Shown: positions 60,099-64,000 of the stretch, in pieces | Numbering within the stretch: the first letter of the stretch is position 1 | Layout: every line of letters begins with the position of its first letter | Source of the DNA: Trochalopteron elliotii | Taxonomy: Eukaryota > Chordata > Aves > Passeriformes > Leiothrichidae | NCBI GenBank assembly: GCA_024734555.1 | Contig: JANPWX010000480.1 | Coordinates: 4,092,671 to 4,156,670, forward strand | Direction of reading: 5' to 3' | DNA: 64,000 nucleotides | Position numbers and translations under genes: made by a program | Notes under the pieces: model-generated | The model's input: only the letters and a program-made list of their open reading frames with translations | Told to the model about the DNA's origin: nothing | Databases searched by the model: none

Positions 60099-60448
60099 GT
60101 GGTGGACTGACCACAGGCAGTGGTCGTCTTCCCCTGTGCACCCAGGGGGGAAAAGGAAGAGAAATCAGAAATAAACTCAAGGCTGGGAAGAAGGGAGGGG
60201 TGTGAGGAAAGTGTTTTAATATTTATTTCTAATTTCTGTACTCTGATTTGATTGATAATAAATTCAATTAATTTACCCAAGTCAAACTGACTTTTCCTGT
60301 GGCATTGACTGTTGAATGATCTCGCTCTGTCTTTACCTCAACCCAGGAGTTTTTCATTGCATTTTCTCTCTCTTGACCAGTTGAAGAGGGGAGAAAGAGA
60401 GCAGCTTTAGTGGGCACCTGGTGTCCAGCAAAGGTCAACACACCACAC
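60099..60448 (-). mobile_element. avian LTR-like interspersed repeat (probably ERVL-type), partial
   Basis: I recognise this from memory as a widespread avian repeat whose sense strand starts TGTGGTGGGTTGACCCTGG then CAGGTGCCCAC. Here it lies on the minus strand with its start at 60448. The order of blocks agrees: GTGGGCACCTGG (60410), GAGGGGAGA, TGATCTC (60317), AACTGACTTTTCC, CTGATTTGATTGATAATAAA (about 60243), GTGTTTTAATATT, GGGAAGAAGGGAGGGG and CTGACCACAGGCAGTGG. The full family is longer, so this is a 5' part. Its two ends are near-inverted repeats: TGTGGTGGACTGACC (60099-60113) against the complement of 60433-60447, 12 of 15 matching. I assign LTR status by recall, not by seeing a TATA/AATAAA pair or a target duplication. 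A nonautonomous DNA element is a less likely alternative. Confidence 0.7.
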
Positions 60449-60791
60449 ATTCAAAATGATCCTATTTTTTGTTGAAGATCTAACAGACATTTCCTTTTAG
60501 CTCTCACAGAGAATTTAATTCAGAGAGGAGATCTACTGCAATTGCTCCATTACACTGCAACACAATGTATTGAAATATTATATATTTTCACATCCTTATA
60601 ACCTCTATATCCTCTAGCAGGTGTTATATCTCTGTCTGCCCTGTTTGGTAAGAAGGTTTACACTGTTTGTCCTAAAGCCACAGGGGTTTGTACAGATGGA
60701 GCATGGGGAGGTTGTTCTGTGTGCAGAGGGTTCTGTGTCCCTGCTCCTGCCCCTCTTCAGTGCACAAGGCCATGACTGGGAATCTCTAAAC
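60449..60791. other. short noncoding spacer between two LTR-type elements
   Basis: About 340 bp with no gene, separating the avian LTR-like element from the solo LTR that follows. Its last six bases (60786-60791) are the left flank of that LTR. Confidence 0.6.
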
Positions 60792-61095
60792 TGATGCTGT
60801 TTTACACCACAATGACACACACTCTGAGATTCAGAAGGCTGAAAATGACTCCTTTATTTTTGGGATGTGTCTCCCTTTTATACTATTTCAGACAGACCAA
60901 TTTGATTGGTGACACAAAGACAAACCTCTTCACTCACATTGGTCAGAGCAGAGGGACATCAAGAAGAAGTCCCTCCTGGGGAAAGGAATCAATAACAAAG
61001 GTACAGTTGCAAAAAGGCTTCTCTTGTTTACGAAAATTCCCTGGGAAAAGAATTTCAGAAAACCAAAACACCTCAGGCATGGAACCAGGGCTACA
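60792..61095 (-). mobile_element. solo LTR, 305-bp family, copy 2
   Basis: Same family and orientation as 14950-15254, with most positions identical. Minus-strand TATAAAA (plus-strand TTTTATA at 60876-60882) precedes AATAAA (plus-strand TTTATT at 60853-60858) by about 20 bp, so this copy keeps an intact TATA box that copy 1 has lost. Minus-strand ends are TGTAGCC...CATCA. The flanks CTAAAC (60786-60791) and CTAAAG (61096-61101) are a 6-bp target duplication with one mismatch, in line with a class II (ERVK-like) retrovirus. No gag, pol or env remnant lies beside it. The frame at 60794-61099 is the reverse of the LTR and not a gene. Confidence 0.87.
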
Positions 61096-61101
61096 CTAAA
61101 G

Positions 61102-64000
61102 GATGTTAAATAATGGTTGAGCAGCCTGGTGGAATTCCCCTCCAATTTTGTCATCAAGCTCCTGGCAGCACATCCAAGCAGCAGAGTGAGGGCCTTCTGA
61201 TGATTTGCTGTCCCAGAACTCTCTTACAAGCTAACACTGAGACTCCATCCTGCTGTCAGCCCTCCAGAGCAGGGCTGGCTGTGCCTTTCACAGCCTCTCT
61301 GACCACTTGGGGTGGGACAGAAGATTTTTTGACAATGTTGAACACTCAGACACCTCTGTTGTCACCTCAGACCCTTCCATAAAGGCTGTCTGTCCATCGT
61401 TTCCATGTCCCTGAGCTCTGTCTGAGTGTGAGACAGGGCAAACAGTTCTCTCTTTTAACAATATCTCTGTGTAAGGTGATCACTAAAACGCTTTAAACCT
61501 TTTAGGTATTAAAATTAAGTGGATTTATATTGAATAGGTCTGTCTAATGAATCAGCTTATTGTATTCACTGAACAAAAGTCATGGGCATGGAGGAAATGC
61601 TATTATCTGTGCAGCATTCTCTCACTCCTGTGAAGAGGAGCCCTTCTTAGCAGCCTTCTACTCTCTTGATGTCGATTATAAATCATGAGTAGTCTGACCT
61701 CTGCTGCACATTAGCACTAAGAACTTTCTAATGGTTAGCTCTTAATTATGCTTCTTCTTTCTTTTCCTTTTATTCTTTGCTAAAAGATAACATTATTTCA
61801 GATCTTTTAATTCCCCAGGTAGTCTATGAGGACTTTGATGCAGGAAAATTAATTTGGGGAAAAATAAAAAGAAATTACATCTTTCTGGAGAGTCTTTCTC
61901 CTGCTAAACACTGCCATCTCCACTAAAGTATCTTTCACTGTGTATTATCTAACTGATTTTATACTGTCTCATTTAATTTGCACTGACTCAAAAAAAGTAA
62001 CAATAACAGATGTTACAATAACTCGATATTGTCTGACTTACTCTGTCTGATTTTTAGAAGCCAGTAGGTGCAGGTGAGGTCAGGTTCCTTTATTGGCAGG
62101 GCTGTCTCAAAGGCCGTAAAGCCAATGAAAATTTCACCCCCAGCACTGCAGACATCAGGATTCCAGCAGGCTGTAGATTTCAGGAGTTTGGGATGTTCCC
62201 ATATCCACCTCCAATGATCATGTATTCAAGCAGCCTGATAATTTAATTTTCTTCTTTCAAATATTATATCTTTCTCTGGAGTATCCACCACTGCTCCTGT
62301 GCTCAGAAGAGCATTATTATACACAAATAAAATATCCCTGGTTGTCTTGGGTACAGACATTATCAAAACTGAAAAAGTATTGAATGTAGTGAGCCCAGCA
62401 TCCTTCAGATGGGATAATTAAAGTTGCTTTACCAGAACTCAAATCAGCTCAACAGATCTGCCCCCTTTAACCCATGAACCTGCTGGCAAATTATTTTGAA
62501 AATTAAACCAGAGCCACTGCTTATTCAGACCTATATTTACACTGTGAACTGGGCTAGGGGGAAGTTCTCTATTAAAGGGAAAACCTGGATTAAATAGAAA
62601 AAATACAGTGTAGGTTCAGTATGTGCACAAGGCTGAGGAACACAGGGATGGTTTCAGGGATGGTGCTTGGGGTAAGGGCAGAACAGGCAATTTTTCACTA
62701 CAGTTTGTCAGATGGATTTGGCATACACATCCTGCCCTCCTGCCTCTTTCTGTGGCACAAATTATGCAGAATAGTTTAGAACCATATCCCAAAAAAGACC
62801 TGAATAAGGAGCCTGTGTGCCTCCATCAGATTCGATTCCCACTTTGAGAGATCATTTTCAGTTGACCTGTGAAGCTGAAAACCAACAGAATTCATGTACA
62901 AAAAAATGACTGCATAAGGAAGGCAGCAACTATTTGATGTAAAATGCGGAAATAATCTGCAGGAATATGTTTTATTTAAAAGATTCAGGCTCCAGTTCCA
63001 TATTTTCTCTCACCACACAGAGGTAGTCACAAAAACTTCCAGACCTCCCAGTCAGATCTTTTTCACAGAGAGAAAGACAGAGAGATGGTGACTAGAACTG
63101 TGCTAAAATGAAATATTAATATTGGAGTTTGTTAGAAAAAAATGCAAGTAGGAAATCCATCTCCTGCTCAGGTTTAAAACCAGCCCTTAAAAAGACTTTA
63201 AATCCTTGCAACCTCTTCAAGATCTATCTTTGTTTATAGGAACACAGACCCTTCTGAAGTATTTTAATGAAAACTTCAGACAGAAAATAATACTTGACAA
63301 AATGGCCCCAAACCTGTTGCTGATTGCATGTACTTTCAGCCCAGAAGAAAATGGCAGAGATTCCACACCTAGCACAAATCAAGCAGAGATATTCAACCAA
63401 AAACCTCTCACACTGAAGTGAGTCACTTTACCTCAAGAAGTGACTTTATCGTCGGGGCAAAATGAGAGAAATCAGTCCCCATTTGAGACCAAGGAATCTT
63501 TTCCCATTAAATTTTCATCAAACAAGACAGATACTGCCAAAAAGTTTCACTTTTGACAGCTCAGCTTTTACTGTCCCTCTGATATTCTCTCTCAGTGCCA
63601 CCCCCCCCCCAAAAAAAAAACCCAACACAGCATATTCTCCATCATCTCTGCTGACTGTAATTTCCAAGTAGCTTCACATGAACTCCTACAGTAATGAACA
63701 GTAATTAACACATTCTCTTAACTCATCTTAGAATTTAATGTTGAACCCAGGCAAGCAGCAAGGACTATTAACTTTTATGAGTGTATAATGACAGAACAAA
63801 ACCTCCAAGTGTAAGTGACCTCCAAGACTTGTTTTGATTCCCAGACACTGAGAAATAAATAACTAGTGTATTATATCATGCAGGATATTTATCTGGGCAA
63901 ATAAATCAGGTATGTTAATTAAAAGTAACATCCCAACTTCTATAAAATTTGGCCTCAACTATTAACCAGTTTGTTCACTGTCAAACTGATGAAAAAATTT
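61102..64000. other. unique noncoding DNA to the window end
   Basis: No gene was recognised. A C10-A10 run lies at about 63601-63620 (a likely sequencing and slippage hot spot). At 62074-62100 CTTTATTGG inside a GC-richer patch hints at a minus-strand AATAAA of an older element, but no ends could be set. Frames are all below 90 codons. Confidence 0.6.
63601..63620. repeat. poly(C)-poly(A) junction run
   Basis: A run of about ten C residues is followed directly by about ten A residues. Confidence 0.9.

Noticed and set aside
62070..62160. Possible LTR polyadenylation region (CTTTATTGG in a GC-richer patch)
   Set aside because: No promoter box, terminal bases or duplications could be identified.

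Overview
This window looks like AT-rich, gene-poor nuclear DNA from a bird, probably a songbird. The best evidence is chicken-repeat-1 (CR1) LINE fragments at 9388-9857 and 51939-52048, together with solo LTRs of endogenous retroviruses and one LTR-like element at 60099-60448 that I recognise as avian. CR1 alone would also fit a reptile. The LTR-rich, compact setting favours a bird, and the songbird call is inference.

I find no protein-coding gene, tRNA, rRNA or CRISPR array that I can support. Open frames are short and scattered over both strands. They often sit in simple repeats or LTRs, and none matches a protein family I know. The longest, 193 codons on the minus strand at 48656-49237, is listed as an unassigned frame. 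The window is therefore intergenic desert or the inside of a very large intron. Distant enhancers could be present but cannot be seen from one sequence.

Layout: 1-3452 is unique DNA. 3453-4107 is a probable minus-strand LTR whose upstream part has become an AT-rich array. 4108-7948 is unique. 7955-8239 is a plus-strand solo LTR with perfect 6-bp target duplications, next to a truncated LTR of another family (8392-8529). 9388-9857 is a CR1 3' end followed by an inverted CR1 piece. 14950-15254 and 60792-61095 are two solo LTRs of the family that is truncated at 8392. 21587-22045 and 30261-30662 are direct copies of one sequence, each holding a GGAA microsatellite at the same place, and an 80/74-bp tandem repeat follows the second copy. 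25192-25274 is a GATA microsatellite. 47206-47440 is a striking tract made almost only of T and G. 49909-50247 and about 53650-54125 are further LTRs. 51939-52048 is a CR1 fragment with an internal expansion. 59209-59423 may hold eroded CR1 pieces. 60099-60448 is the avian LTR-like element with near-inverted ends.

No retroviral gag, pol or env remnant was recognised beside any LTR, so these are most simply solo LTRs left by recombination. I saw no convincing new biological system. The most unusual items are the inverted CR1 pair with a shared breakpoint, the LTR family present in both orientations, the paired GGAA duplication, the T/G-only tract, a perfect 20-bp palindrome at 44254-44273 and the long unassigned frame.
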